From NCBI RefSeq assembly GCF_000935045.1, contig NZ_JYKS01000023.1, positions 62,001 through 126,000 of the forward strand: DNA of 64,000 nucleotides. Direction: 5' to 3'. This DNA is from Pseudomonas sp. 10-1B (GTDB lineage: Bacteria; Pseudomonadota; Gammaproteobacteria; Pseudomonadales; Pseudomonadaceae). Every line of letters begins with the position of its first letter. Positions within the stretch are counted from its first letter, which is position 1. The translations under genes and the position numbers were made by a program. A model generated the notes under the pieces. That model worked only from the letters and a program-made list of their open reading frames with translations, was not told the DNA's origin and ran no database searches. This document shows positions 34,631 to 43,354 of this stretch, one piece after another.

Positions 34631-35482
34631 TCAATCGAACACCACAGTCTTGTTGCCATGCACCAGCACCCGGTCTTCCAGGTGATAACGCAAGCCACGG
34701 GCCAGCACCATCTTTTCCACATCCCGGCCAAAGCGGACCATGTCCTCGATGCTGTCGGCATGGCTGACACGCACCACGTCCTGCTCGATGATCGGGCCTG
34801 CATCCAGCTCTTCGGTGACATAGTGGCAAGTCGCGCCAATCAGCTTCACACCGCGCAGGGCAGCCTGGTGATAAGGCTTGGCACCGACGAACGATGGCAG
34901 GAAGCTGTGGTGGATGTTGATCACCTTTTCAGCGTAGTCCTGGCACAGCTGCGGCGGCAGGATCTGCATGTAGCGGGCCAGCACCACCACGTCAGCAGCA
35001 TGCTCCTGGACCAGGCGCGACACTTCGGCAAAGGCCGGTGCCTTGTCCTTGGGGTCGACCGGCACATGGAAGAACGGAATGCCGTGCCACTCGACCATGC
35101 TGCGCAGGTCGTTGTGGTTGGAGACCACGCATGGGATCTCGCAGTCCAGTTCGTCGGTGTGCCAGCGGTGCAGCAGGTCGGCCAGGCAGTGCGACTCGCG
35201 GCTGGCCATCAGCACCACACGCTTTTTCTGTGCCGAGTCGGTGATGCGCCAGGTCATGGAGAACTCTTCGGCGATCGGCGCAAACGCCTCACGGAAGGCC
35301 TCGATACCGAACGGCAGCGATTCGGCGCGGATTTCATGGCGCATGAAGAACCAGCCACTCTGCTCGTCGGAGTGGTGGCTGGCTTCGTTGATCCAGCCGT
35401 TGTACAAGGCCAGGAAATTACTGACTTTCGCCACGATGCCTACACGGTCGGGGCAGGCGATCACCAGACGATAGGTGCGCAT
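34631..35482 (-). CDS. purU: Formyltetrahydrofolate deformylase PurU
   Basis: The 283-residue protein is of normal length. Residues 1-85 are an ACT domain (RLVIACPDRVGIVAKVSNFL), and 90-283 the formyltransferase-like catalytic domain with NIHHSFLPSF near 201 holding the Asn-His catalytic pair and an Asp in EELDAGPII. It hydrolyses 10-formyl-THF to THF and formate, balancing one-carbon units and formate for PurT. ATG 35482 has GGAG 8 bases upstream; an earlier Met in frame lacks one. Monocistronic, divergent from turA. Confidence 0.93.
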   Translation of the reverse strand: MRTYRLVIACPDRVGIVAKVSNFLALYNGWINEASHHSDEQSGWFFMRHEIRAESLPFGIEAFREAFAPIAEEFSMTWRITDSAQKKRVVLMASRESHCLADLLHRWHTDELDCEIPCVVSNHNDLRSMVEWHGIPFFHVPVDPKDKAPAFAEVSRLVQEHAADVVVLARYMQILPPQLCQDYAEKVINIHHSFLPSFVGAKPYHQAALRGVKLIGATCHYVTEELDAGPIIEQDVVRVSHADSIEDMVRFGRDVEKMVLARGLRYHLEDRVLVHGNKTVVFD

Positions 35483-35697
35483 GAATGAGACTCCAGAACT
35501 TCGCAAAGGCGCTCATTCTAGCGGCCCGCCAGGAAAAACGCAGTATTGATCGCACCGACGATGACGTGTGTACGTCTGCATACGCACCGCGCGCATTGTC
35601 TGACAGACATGACGAAATGCAGGGCGTTATGTAAATTTTTGTTCACGCAGAGAAATGTTGTCACAGCTTAATTAACAGTTAATTGCCCATTCATATG

Positions 35698-35726
35698 TTT
35701 ACTTGCGAGAGTCGCCTGTCTATTAT
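35698..35726 (+). promoter_or_regulatory. turA promoter in AT-rich DNA
   Basis: TTTACT (35698) and TATTAT (35721) with a 17-base spacer, 40 bases before turA. The preceding 35630-35700 is unusually AT-rich (e.g. GTAAATTTTTGTTCACG, CTTAATTAACAGTTAATTGC), the kind of DNA MvaT-like proteins bind. Confidence 0.6.
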
Positions 35727-35765
35727 TGCCCCACACATTTCTGAACACGCATTAAGGAACACTCC

Positions 35766-36143
35766 ATGTCCCTGATCAACGAATACCGCGCCACCGAAGA
35801 GGCCATCAAAGAACTTCAAGCTCGCCTGGCCAACCTGTCGCAGGATGACAAGCTGAAGCAAGAACTGGAGTTCGAAGGCAAACTGCGCGCTCTGATGGGC
35901 GAGTATTCCAAATCGCTGCGCGACGTGATTGCCCTGCTCGACCCAGAGTCGAAACTGAGCAAGGCACCTCGTGGTGCGGTCAAGACTACCGCCACCAAGC
36001 GCGCACGCAAGGTCAAGCAATACAAGAACCCGCACAACGGTGAAGTGATCGAAACCAAAGGCGGCAACCACAAGACCCTGAAAGAGTGGAAATCCAAGTG
36101 GGGTGGTGATGTGGTTGAAAGCTGGGCGACCCTGCTGGACTGA
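35766..36143 (+). CDS. turA: MvaT-family H-NS-like regulator TurA
   Basis: The 125-residue protein is nearly the P. putida TurA sequence as I recall it. Residues 1-60 are the coiled-coil oligomerisation region (MSLINEYRATEEAIKELQAR), 65-80 a basic linker (KTTATKRARKVKQ), and 80-125 the AT-hook-like DNA-binding domain (PHNGEVIETKGGNHKTLKEW). MvaT proteins are xenogeneic silencers; TurA represses the TOL Pu promoter and controls many surface genes with TurB. Its AT-rich promoter suggests autorepression. A bidirectional terminator follows. Confidence 0.95.
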   Translation: MSLINEYRATEEAIKELQARLANLSQDDKLKQELEFEGKLRALMGEYSKSLRDVIALLDPESKLSKAPRGAVKTTATKRARKVKQYKNPHNGEVIETKGGNHKTLKEWKSKWGGDVVESWATLLD

Positions 36144-36175
36144 TTGTCCACACACGCCTTTTGCTTATCGCAACA

Positions 36176-36203
36176 AAAACGCCGGCACATTGCCGGCGTT
36201 TTT
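36176..36203. terminator. Bidirectional terminator between turA and sbcB
   Basis: Stem AAAACGCCGGCA/TGCCGGCGTTTT, loop CAT, T tract on the right and A tract on the left, so it can end both convergent genes. Confidence 0.88.
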
Positions 36204-36215
36204 GTTTGTGCGCGC

Positions 36216-37649
36216 TCAACCAATTGCAAATTGTGCCTGCAATTGCCGGGCATGCACCTGCCAGGCCTCCAGCACACGCCGGCCGGCCTCGTCGGTAGCC
36301 TGCCAGGCCTGCTGCCGCGCCTGTTCGAAGTCGCCCAGCGTGTTCGGTGCGCCCCACTGCGGGTCGCTCAGGCGCTGCTGGCAGAAGCCATACCAGCGTT
36401 GCCGCTCTTCGCTATTCAAGGTCTCGGGGAAGTTGCGCGCCCGATAGCGGAACAACAGTTCGGGCAAACGCGGGTCATCGAACATCCAGTGCCCATGGCC
36501 CAACTGCGCCGGTTCCAGCGTGCGAACTTGCTCGCACAAGCGGCGGTCACGATCACCCAGAAAACCGTCATACAACTGCTGTTCCGGATCTTCACTCGGT
36601 GTGAAGTCTTCCTTGCCGTAGATGTGTTCCAGTTTTTCTTGCCATTGCGCCTGTTGATTGGCCAACTGCTCGCCACGCGATTGTAACAACGTCAAGTCCA
36701 GGCCCAACCGTTGTTGATCGACCGGGCGCAATACCGACAACGGCGCCAGTACCGGGCAGCGATTGATCTGCACCAGTTTGAGCGGGACAGGTAATTCACC
36801 TTCGGCCAATTCTTCATGGCGGGTATACAAACGCTGACGTAAAACTTCAGCACTTTCCCACAGCAAGGGTAGGGTTTCCTGATGCAAGTCACAGACAATC
36901 AGTGCATTGCGGTTACGCGGATGCCAGGCCAGCGGCAGCACCACCCCGAGGTAATTACGCGCGGCCGAAAAGCGCCCGGATATATGCACCAGCGGCTGCA
37001 ATAAACGGATCTGCTCCATCACTTTATGCTTGCTGCGCAACTGGAACAGCCAGTCATACAATTTGGGCTGTTTCTGCCGGATCAGACGGGCCAGGGCGAT
37101 GGTCGCCCGCACGTCGGAAAGCGCCTCGTGGGCATGGCCATGGTCAATGCCATTGGCCTGGCTGAGCAGTTCCAGGCGCAGGCTGGTGCGCCCGTCCTGT
37201 TGCGGCCATTGAATGCCGTCGGGGCGCAATGCATAGGCCGTGCGCACGATGTCGATCAGGTCCCAGCGGCTGTTGCCGCCCTGCCATTCACGGGCATAGG
37301 GGTCGAAAAAGTTGCGGTACAGGCTGTAGCGGGTCACTTCATCGTCGAAACGCAGAGTGTTGTAGCCAGCACCACAGGTGCCCGGGCGGGCCAGTTGCGC
37401 ATGTACCCGGGTCATGAACTCGGCTTCGCACAGCCCCTGCTCGGCCAGCAGTTGCGGGGTGATGCCGGTTACCAGGCAAGCGGCCGGGTGCGGCAGGATG
37501 TCGTCGGAGGGCCGGCAATAAAGGCTGATCGGCTCGTCGATCTCGTTGAGGTCGAAGTCGGTGCGCACGCCGGCCACCTGCAGTGGCCGGTCACAGCGCG
37601 GGTTGATGCCGGTGGTTTCGTAGTCGTGCCAGAAAATGCTGGAGGTCAC
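36216..37649 (-). CDS. sbcB: Exodeoxyribonuclease I SbcB
   Basis: A 477-residue DEDDh-type 3'-5' single-strand exonuclease. ExoI motif FWHDYETTGINP at residues 6-17 (Asp and Glu metal ligands), HEALSDVRATIALARLI near 180, and C-terminal SH3-like and helical domains. It trims single-stranded DNA in recombination and mismatch repair. Start GTG 37649 with AGGAC upstream gives the family N-terminus. It is convergent with turA; a PilZ gene lies upstream. Confidence 0.93.
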   Translation of the reverse strand: MTSSIFWHDYETTGINPRCDRPLQVAGVRTDFDLNEIDEPISLYCRPSDDILPHPAACLVTGITPQLLAEQGLCEAEFMTRVHAQLARPGTCGAGYNTLRFDDEVTRYSLYRNFFDPYAREWQGGNSRWDLIDIVRTAYALRPDGIQWPQQDGRTSLRLELLSQANGIDHGHAHEALSDVRATIALARLIRQKQPKLYDWLFQLRSKHKVMEQIRLLQPLVHISGRFSAARNYLGVVLPLAWHPRNRNALIVCDLHQETLPLLWESAEVLRQRLYTRHEELAEGELPVPLKLVQINRCPVLAPLSVLRPVDQQRLGLDLTLLQSRGEQLANQQAQWQEKLEHIYGKEDFTPSEDPEQQLYDGFLGDRDRRLCEQVRTLEPAQLGHGHWMFDDPRLPELLFRYRARNFPETLNSEERQRWYGFCQQRLSDPQWGAPNTLGDFEQARQQAWQATDEAGRRVLEAWQVHARQLQAQFAIG

Positions 37650-37713
37650 GGGGTCGTCCTGTATCGAGGTCGACCCGATTCTAGCGCGATTTCAGCGAGC
37701 CAAGGCGCGGAGC

Positions 37714-38073
37714 CTAGACGGGAGCGTTGGCGGGGCGGAAACTGAAATAGTCACGCAACGAACGGACGAATTCGTCGTACTCGCGGGGGGCCTGCAACAG
37801 CATGAAGCCCGAATCGTAGTGCCCGGGCGTCTGGTCCTCGCTGCACCACAGGCAACTGGCGGTCAGGTTGACGAACTGGTGCCCGCCGCCGACCAGCGGC
37901 AAGCGCAATTGCAGCTCGTAGTCGGGCCCGACCAGCACAGGGAGCTGGCTGATCAGCATCAGCCCGTCTTCGGAGGCATTGCCCAACTGGCCGATGGCCT
38001 GACCGGTAAAGCGGTTGAACACCTTGAGGACACAAGGCAGCTGATGACGTTCGATGTGGCGCTTGTTGAACAT
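37714..38073 (-). CDS. PilZ-domain protein
   Basis: A 119-residue protein with the PilZ c-di-GMP signature split as RHIERHQLP (R-x3-R, residues 5-9) and NASEDG (D/N-x-S-x2-G, 32-37), then a beta-barrel. Both motifs needed for c-di-GMP binding are present. In this window BifA (c-di-GMP phosphodiesterase) is far away at 59 kb, so no operon link. It may modulate motility or exopolysaccharide, or act as a PilZ adaptor. Monocistronic or just before sbcB (64-base gap). Confidence 0.8.
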   Translation of the reverse strand: MFNKRHIERHQLPCVLKVFNRFTGQAIGQLGNASEDGLMLISQLPVLVGPDYELQLRLPLVGGGHQFVNLTASCLWCSEDQTPGHYDSGFMLLQAPREYDEFVRSLRDYFSFRPANAPV

Positions 38074-38195
38074 GATCGCAGTGCAGTCCGTACCCGGTGC
38101 CAGGAATACGTGGAACTGGCGGTTGTTGTAACAACTGAGTTACAGATTAGCGCAGCAGACGCTGCATATCCCATGAAATAAATCACACCTTGGTG

Positions 38196-38582
38196 TTAAC
38201 GCCAAGGCGCGGTGGTCACCGGGCTGGCTACGGCCGCTTCACCAGCCCGATAATGGCCGAGTTTTTCCAGGGTCTGCAGGCGCGCCCGAGCGCGATAGGC
38301 GTACTCGTTGCCCGGGTACTGCTGGATCAGGTACTGGTAGGTTTGCGCAGCATCCACGTACAGCGCCTGGCGCTCCAGGCACTGGCCGCGCAGCAGCGAC
38401 ACCTCGGGGTGGATGAACGGCCGCGCACGGCTGGTGCGGTCAACCTGCGACAGTTCGAGCATGACCCGCTGGCAGTCGCCACGGTCGTAGGCGCGGTAGG
38501 CATTGTTCAGGTGGTGGTCCATGGACCAGCGGGTGCAGCCGACGGCGCTGGCCGCCAGGGCTAAAACGATCAGGGCTCGCAT
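38196..38582 (-). CDS. Small TPR-like lipoprotein
   Basis: The 128-residue product has a lipobox (ASAVGC, Cys16) and then helices with TPR-like repeats: AYRAYDRGDCQRVMLELSQV near 28-48 and AAQTYQYLIQQYPGNEYAYR near 80-100. It could be an outer-membrane lipoprotein of the Tol/secretion scaffold kind, but no partner is evident. GGAG lies 6 bases before ATG 38582. The upstream frame extension overlaps a repeat and is not coding. Confidence 0.7.
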   Translation of the reverse strand: MRALIVLALAASAVGCTRWSMDHHLNNAYRAYDRGDCQRVMLELSQVDRTSRARPFIHPEVSLLRGQCLERQALYVDAAQTYQYLIQQYPGNEYAYRARARLQTLEKLGHYRAGEAAVASPVTTAPWR

Positions 38583-38630
38583 GGGAATCTCCTTTGATGG
38601 GAAGCATATCGGCCGGTATCGGGTTTTCTT

Positions 38631-38725
38631 CAGCTGCAAGCTACAAGTGCCAAGCCGCAAGAAAAAAGCAGTGTCTACGCCGCTCGCGCTTTTACTTGTA
38701 GCTTGCCGCTTGTAGCTTGCAGCTG
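38631..38725. repeat. Inverted repeat of AGCTGCAAGCTACAAG type
   Basis: CAGCTGCAAGCTACAAG at the left meets CTTGTAGCTTGCAGCTG at the right; the right arm is preceded by another ACTTGTAGCTTGCCG copy, so units are repeated. It is a different repeat family from the REPs here and lies upstream of pyk. Confidence 0.75.
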
Positions 38726-38821
38726 CCCTACCCCGCAAGGTCGCAGGTAGTGCAACGGAACAATGACTACAGCGAGATTCAGGAGTAGCCTTTCGCTGCG
38801 CTTCACTATAGGAGTCTGTGC

Positions 38822-40276
38822 ATGACCATCCGCCGTACCAAAATCGTCGCCACCCTTGGCCCCGCCAGCAATTCGCCGGAAGTGATCGAACAACTGATCC
38901 TTGCCGGCCTGGACGTGGCACGCCTGAACTTCTCCCACGGCACCCCGGACGAGCACAAGGCCCGCGCCCGCCTGATCCGTGACATCGCCGCCAAGAACGG
39001 CCGCCATGTCGCGCTGCTGGGCGACCTGCAGGGTCCGAAGATCCGCATCGCCAAGTTCGCCAACAAGCGCATCGAATTGAAGATCGGTGACAAGTTCACC
39101 TTCTCCACCGCCCACCCGCTGACCGAAGGCAACCAGGACATCGTCGGTATCGACTACCCCGACCTGGTCAAGGACTGCGGCGTTGGTGACGAACTGCTGC
39201 TCGACGATGGCCGCGTGGTCATGCGCGTCGAGACCGCCACCGCAGACGCCCTGCACTGCGTGGTGATCATCGGTGGCCCACTGTCGGACCACAAAGGCAT
39301 CAACCGCAAAGGTGGCGGCCTGACTGCCCCCGCCCTGACCGAAAAAGACAAGGCCGACATCAAGCTGGCCGCGGAAATGGACCTGGACTACCTGGCCGTA
39401 TCCTTCCCGCGTGACGCCAGCGACATGGAATACGCGCGCAAGCTGCGTGACGAAGCCGGCGGCAGCGCCTGGCTGGTGGCCAAGATCGAACGCGCCGAAG
39501 CCGTTGCCGACGACGAAACCCTGGACAAGCTGATCGCCGCCTCCGACGCCGTGATGGTTGCCCGTGGCGACCTGGGCGTGGAAATCGGCGACGCCGAGCT
39601 GATCGCCATCCAGAAGAAGATCATCCAGCACGCCCGCCGCAACAACAAGGCGGTGATCGTGGCGACCCAGATGATGGAGTCGATGATCCAGAACCCGATG
39701 CCGACCCGCGCCGAAGTGTCCGACGTGGCCAACGCCGTGCTGGACAACACCGACGCGGTAATGCTGTCGGCCGAGAGTGCCGCCGGTGCCTACCCGATCG
39801 AAGCTGTACAGGCCATGGCCCGTATCTGCTCGGGCGCCGAGAAGCACCCGACCAGCCAGAAGTCCAGCCACCGCCTGCACACCACTTTCGAGCGCTGCGA
39901 CGAGAGCATCGCCCTGGCGGCGATGTACACCGCCAACCACTTCCCCGGCGTGAAGGCGATCATCGCCCTGACCGAAAGTGGCTACACCCCGCTGATCATG
40001 TCGCGCCTGCGCTCGCACGTGCCGATCTTCGCCCTGTCGCCGCACCGCGCCACCCAGGCCCGTGCCAACATGTTCCGTGGCGTCTACCCGATCGCCTTCG
40101 ACCCAGCTTCGTTGCCGGCCGACAAGGTGAGCCAGGCGGCGGTCGACGAGCTGCTCAAGCGCGGCTTGGTGCAGCAGGGTGACTGGGTGATCCTGACCAA
40201 GGGTGACAGCTACCACACCATCGGTGGCACCAATGGCATGAAGATCCTGCATGTGGGTGATCCGCTGGTCGGTTGA
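38822..40276 (+). CDS. pyk: Pyruvate kinase
   Basis: A 484-residue PykA-type kinase: N-terminal RRTKIVATLGPAS, NFSHGTPDEHKARA, the VMVARGDLGVEIG active-site strand and MESMIQNPMPTRAEVSDVAN. The full C-terminal allosteric domain is present. It converts phosphoenolpyruvate and ADP to pyruvate and ATP; with the Entner-Doudoroff pathway it is the main pyruvate source. ATG 38822 follows AGGAG with 8 bases. Monocistronic; a REP pair follows. Confidence 0.94.
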   Translation: MTIRRTKIVATLGPASNSPEVIEQLILAGLDVARLNFSHGTPDEHKARARLIRDIAAKNGRHVALLGDLQGPKIRIAKFANKRIELKIGDKFTFSTAHPLTEGNQDIVGIDYPDLVKDCGVGDELLLDDGRVVMRVETATADALHCVVIIGGPLSDHKGINRKGGGLTAPALTEKDKADIKLAAEMDLDYLAVSFPRDASDMEYARKLRDEAGGSAWLVAKIERAEAVADDETLDKLIAASDAVMVARGDLGVEIGDAELIAIQKKIIQHARRNNKAVIVATQMMESMIQNPMPTRAEVSDVANAVLDNTDAVMLSAESAAGAYPIEAVQAMARICSGAEKHPTSQKSSHRLHTTFERCDESIALAAMYTANHFPGVKAIIALTESGYTPLIMSRLRSHVPIFALSPHRATQARANMFRGVYPIAFDPASLPADKVSQAAVDELLKRGLVQQGDWVILTKGDSYHTIGGTNGMKILHVGDPLVG

Positions 40277-40286
40277 TCCACGCCGA

Positions 40287-40391
40287 GGGGCCGCGTTGCG
40301 GCCCAATCGCCGGCAAGCCAGCTCCCACAGGATTGCATCAGGCCTGAGCCTGCGCGTCCCCTGTGGGAGCTGGCTTGCCGGCGATGAGGCC
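40287..40391. repeat. REP inverted pair with GGGCCGC hairpin
   Basis: Hairpin GGGCCGCGTTGCGGCCC followed by inverted GCCGGCAAGCCAGCTCCCAC copies, spacer including GGCCTGAGCCTGCGC. It fills the 135-base gap between pyk and the convergent reductase gene. Confidence 0.85.
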
Positions 40392-40411
40392 AGACCAATC
40401 AACACAAATCC

Positions 40412-41332
40412 TCAGGCATGTTCAACGAACACATCGGCAAACACCTGCCCCCGCGGCACCCCGGCAATGAACAGCCGCCGGGCAAACCGCTCGACACTCC
40501 CCGGTGCCCCACACACCAGCGCCACCGTCTGTCGCGACGACGGCCGCAACCCGGCCAGCGCTTCATCCAGCTGCTCCGCCAGCACCAGTTCGACACTCAC
40601 CCCAGGTAGCTTCAGCAGCGGCTCCGCCAAATAGTGCCCGGCCGGATCCCGCGCCACATGTAGCAGCCGAATCTCGCTCCGATGGCCCTGGCGTAACGCC
40701 TCGCGCAAAATGCCCCACAGCGGCGCCAACCCAGTACCCGCCGCCAGCAACCACAGCGGCCGGTCCTGCCATTCTGGGTCGTAATGCAGAGCCCCGCCTC
40801 TAAGCTCGCCCAAACGCATCTCATCACCGACCTGTAGCCCCCGAGCCTTGTCACAAAAGGCACCAGGCCGCTGGCAGTCGATATGAAACTCGAGCAGCTC
40901 ATCCTCACCCGGCAGGCTGGCCAGGGAATAAGGCCGCGCAACCTCGCCCAGCCACAGCACCACATGCTGACCCGCCTGATAGCGCAAGGGCCGTTCCGGC
41001 CGCAGTTGCACTCGCAACACATCGCCGAACCAGTCCAGTGCACTGACCTTGGCCGGCACACCATCGCGCTGCGGGTCGAACAGCGCCACGCGCAGGTCCT
41101 CGACCACCCGGCACTGGCAGGCCAGGCGCCAGCCTTGGGCATGCTTGTCCAGCGCCAAGGCCTCGGGCATGGCGTCTAGCGGTTGCCCGGCCAGGCAATG
41201 CACCAGGCAGGCATGGCAGCTGCCGGCGCGGCAACTATAGGGCACGTTCAACCCCGCCTCGTTCAGGGCATCGAGCAGGTTGCTGCCGGTCGGCACCGCC
41301 CAGCGGTGCTCGCCCACGCAAAGTTCGGGCAT
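40412..41332 (-). CDS. 2Fe-2S ferredoxin-type NAD(P)H reductase
   Basis: The 306-residue fusion has an N-terminal plant-type ferredoxin domain (CRAGSCHACLV at 34-44 and a fourth Cys near 72). An FNR-like FAD domain follows (RPYSLAS near 133) and a NAD-binding domain (AAGTGLAPLWGIL near 195). It resembles CDP-6-deoxy-glucoseen reductase-like and oxygenase reductase proteins. It passes electrons from NAD(P)H through FAD to its Fe-S centre, but the partner is not apparent. It is divergent from the fumarase gene across a REP pair; a similar neighbour pair occurs in P. aeruginosa as I recall it. Specific function unresolved. Confidence 0.85.
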   Translation of the reverse strand: MPELCVGEHRWAVPTGSNLLDALNEAGLNVPYSCRAGSCHACLVHCLAGQPLDAMPEALALDKHAQGWRLACQCRVVEDLRVALFDPQRDGVPAKVSALDWFGDVLRVQLRPERPLRYQAGQHVVLWLGEVARPYSLASLPGEDELLEFHIDCQRPGAFCDKARGLQVGDEMRLGELRGGALHYDPEWQDRPLWLLAAGTGLAPLWGILREALRQGHRSEIRLLHVARDPAGHYLAEPLLKLPGVSVELVLAEQLDEALAGLRPSSRQTVALVCGAPGSVERFARRLFIAGVPRGQVFADVFVEHA

Positions 41333-41364
41333 GTTCAGGTATCTCTTCCCGCTCTCGAGTTATT

Positions 41365-41484
41365 GGGGCCGCTTTGCGGCCCAATCGCCGGCAAGCCAGC
41401 TCCCACAGGATCGCACCAGCCCTGAGGCTTGCACATCACCTGTGGGAGCTGGCTTGCCGGCGATTGGGCTGCAAAGCAGCCCCC
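41365..41484. repeat. REP inverted pair flanked by GGGCCGC/GGGCTGC hairpins
   Basis: Same architecture as 34505: hairpin, inverted GCCGGCAAGCCAGCTCCCAC copies, hairpin. It occupies the divergent gap between the reductase and fumarase genes. Confidence 0.85.
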
Positions 41485-41586
41485 GTCCAAGCATCCTATC
41501 TCTTCGCAGAGCCAGCAAGAACAATGCCTGACCCCAACCGACCAAGGTCCAGACCACTCGCAGGTGTTTCACACGGAGAGGCACGC

Positions 41587-41592
41587 TATACT
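41587..41592 (+). promoter_or_regulatory. Possible -10 of the fumarase gene
   Basis: TATACT at 41587-41592, 118 bases before the start codon; no clear -35. The rest of 41333-41710 apart from the REP shows no gene. Confidence 0.4.
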
Positions 41593-41710
41593 GCCGCGCC
41601 CTTTTGCGTCGGCCATGCTGCCGGCGCGCCTTTGCAAGGCGTTTCGACACGCTGGTCGGCACCGTCGAGCGTCTATATGAATGTTCCCGTCTTTAAGAGG
41701 AGCGCGCTGC

Positions 41711-43234
41711 ATGACCGTGATCAAGCAAGACGACCTGATTCAGAGCGTCGCCGACGCCCTGCAATTCATCTCGTACTACCACCCCGTCGATTTCATCCAG
41801 GCCATGCACGAGGCCTATCTGCGTGAAGAGTCGCCCGCCGCGCGCGATTCCATCGCCCAGATCCTGATCAACTCGCGCATGTGCGCCACCGGCCACCGCC
41901 CGATCTGCCAGGATACCGGTATCGTCACCGTGTTCGTGCGCGTGGGCATGGACGTGCGCTGGGACGGCGCCACCCTGAGCGTCGACGACATGATCAACGA
42001 AGGTGTGCGTCGCGCCTACAACCTGCCTGAAAACGTCCTGCGCGCCTCGATCCTGGCCGACCCGGCCGGTGCCCGCAAGAACACCAAGGACAACACCCCG
42101 GCAGTGATCCACTACTCCATCGTCCCCGGCGACAAGGTCGAGGTCGATGTCGCAGCCAAGGGCGGCGGCTCGGAAAACAAGTCGAAGATGGCCATGCTCA
42201 ACCCGTCCGACTCGATCGTCGACTGGGTACTGAAGACCGTCCCGACCATGGGCGCTGGCTGGTGCCCGCCTGGCATGCTCGGCATCGGCATCGGCGGTAC
42301 CGCCGAGAAGGCCGCGGTAATGGCCAAGGAAGTGTTGATGGAGTCCATCGACATCCATGAGCTGAAAGCCCGTGGCCCGCAGAACCGCCTGGAAGAAATC
42401 CGCCTGGAGCTGTTCGAGAAGGTCAACCAGCTGGGCATCGGCGCCCAGGGCCTGGGTGGCCTGACCACCGTGCTCGACGTCAAGATCATGGACTACCCGA
42501 CCCACGCCGCCTCCCTGCCGGTGTGCATGATCCCCAACTGCGCCGCCACTCGCCACGCCCACTTCGTGCTCGATGGCTCCGGCCCGGCCGAGCTGGAAGC
42601 GCCGTCGCTGGATGCCTACCCGGAAATCGTCTGGGAAGCCGGCCCGAGCGCCCGTCGCGTCAACCTCGACGACATCACCCCGGAAGAAGTCGCCAGCTGG
42701 AAGCCGGGCGAAACCATCCTGCTCAACGGCAAGATGCTGACCGGCCGCGATGCCGCGCACAAGCGCATGGTCGAAATGCTCAACCGTGGCGAAGAGCTGC
42801 CGGTAGACCTGAAAGGCCGCTTCATCTACTACGTTGGCCCGGTCGATCCGGTCGGTGACGAAGTGGTAGGCCCAGCCGGCCCGACCACCGCCACCCGCAT
42901 GGACAAGTTCACCCGCCAGATCCTCGAGCAGACTGGCCTGCTGGGCATGATCGGCAAGTCCGAGCGTGGCCCGACCGCCATCGAGGCGATCAAGGACAAC
43001 AAGGCCGTGTACCTGATGGCCGTCGGTGGCGCTGCCTACCTGGTGGCACAGGCCATCCGCAAGTCGAAGGTCCTGGCCTTCGCCGAGCTGGGCATGGAAG
43101 CGATCTACGAATTCGAGGTCAAGGACATGCCGGTTACCGTCGCCGTGGACAGCAACGGTGAGTCGGTGCACATCACTGGCCCTGCCCTGTGGCAGAGCAA
43201 GATTGCCGAGAGCCTGGCAGTCGAAGTGAAGTAA
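41711..43234 (+). CDS. Class I (iron-sulfur) fumarate hydratase
   Basis: A 507-residue FumA/FumB-type fumarase. The Fe-S ligand cysteines are in the N-terminal domain (ICQDTGIVTVF near 67, NCAATRHAHF near 277), KGGGSENKSKMAML near 149 and KSERGPTAIE near 416 are conserved. It interconverts fumarate and malate in the TCA cycle and is oxygen-sensitive. GAGG lies 8 bases before ATG 41711. It is the single-gene class I form, not the two-subunit type. A REP pair follows. Confidence 0.93.
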   Translation: MTVIKQDDLIQSVADALQFISYYHPVDFIQAMHEAYLREESPAARDSIAQILINSRMCATGHRPICQDTGIVTVFVRVGMDVRWDGATLSVDDMINEGVRRAYNLPENVLRASILADPAGARKNTKDNTPAVIHYSIVPGDKVEVDVAAKGGGSENKSKMAMLNPSDSIVDWVLKTVPTMGAGWCPPGMLGIGIGGTAEKAAVMAKEVLMESIDIHELKARGPQNRLEEIRLELFEKVNQLGIGAQGLGGLTTVLDVKIMDYPTHAASLPVCMIPNCAATRHAHFVLDGSGPAELEAPSLDAYPEIVWEAGPSARRVNLDDITPEEVASWKPGETILLNGKMLTGRDAAHKRMVEMLNRGEELPVDLKGRFIYYVGPVDPVGDEVVGPAGPTTATRMDKFTRQILEQTGLLGMIGKSERGPTAIEAIKDNKAVYLMAVGGAAYLVAQAIRKSKVLAFAELGMEAIYEFEVKDMPVTVAVDSNGESVHITGPALWQSKIAESLAVEVK

Positions 43235-43252
43235 GCCTGATGTAACAGCGGC

Positions 43253-43345
43253 GGCCTCTTCGCGGGCTCGCCCGCTCCCACAGGTAACGCGTAGCCCTGA
43301 GGCTTGCACTTTCCCTGTGGGAGCGGGCGAGCCCGCGAAGAAGCC
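43253..43345. repeat. REP inverted pair (CGCGGGC type)
   Basis: Inverted GCGGGCTCGCCCGCTCCCAC copies; the spacer has CCTGAGGCTTGCAC, also present in the spacer of 41365. Confidence 0.85.
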
Positions 43346-43354
43346 GAACCTGTT

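Noticed and set aside
38631..38725. Insertion-sequence end or attachment site before pyk
   Set aside because: The repeat is an inverted intergenic element with no transposase nearby and no target duplication.
41693..43309. 538-codon minus-strand frame over the fumarase gene
   Set aside because: Antisense of a fully recognised fumarase with no independent start signal.
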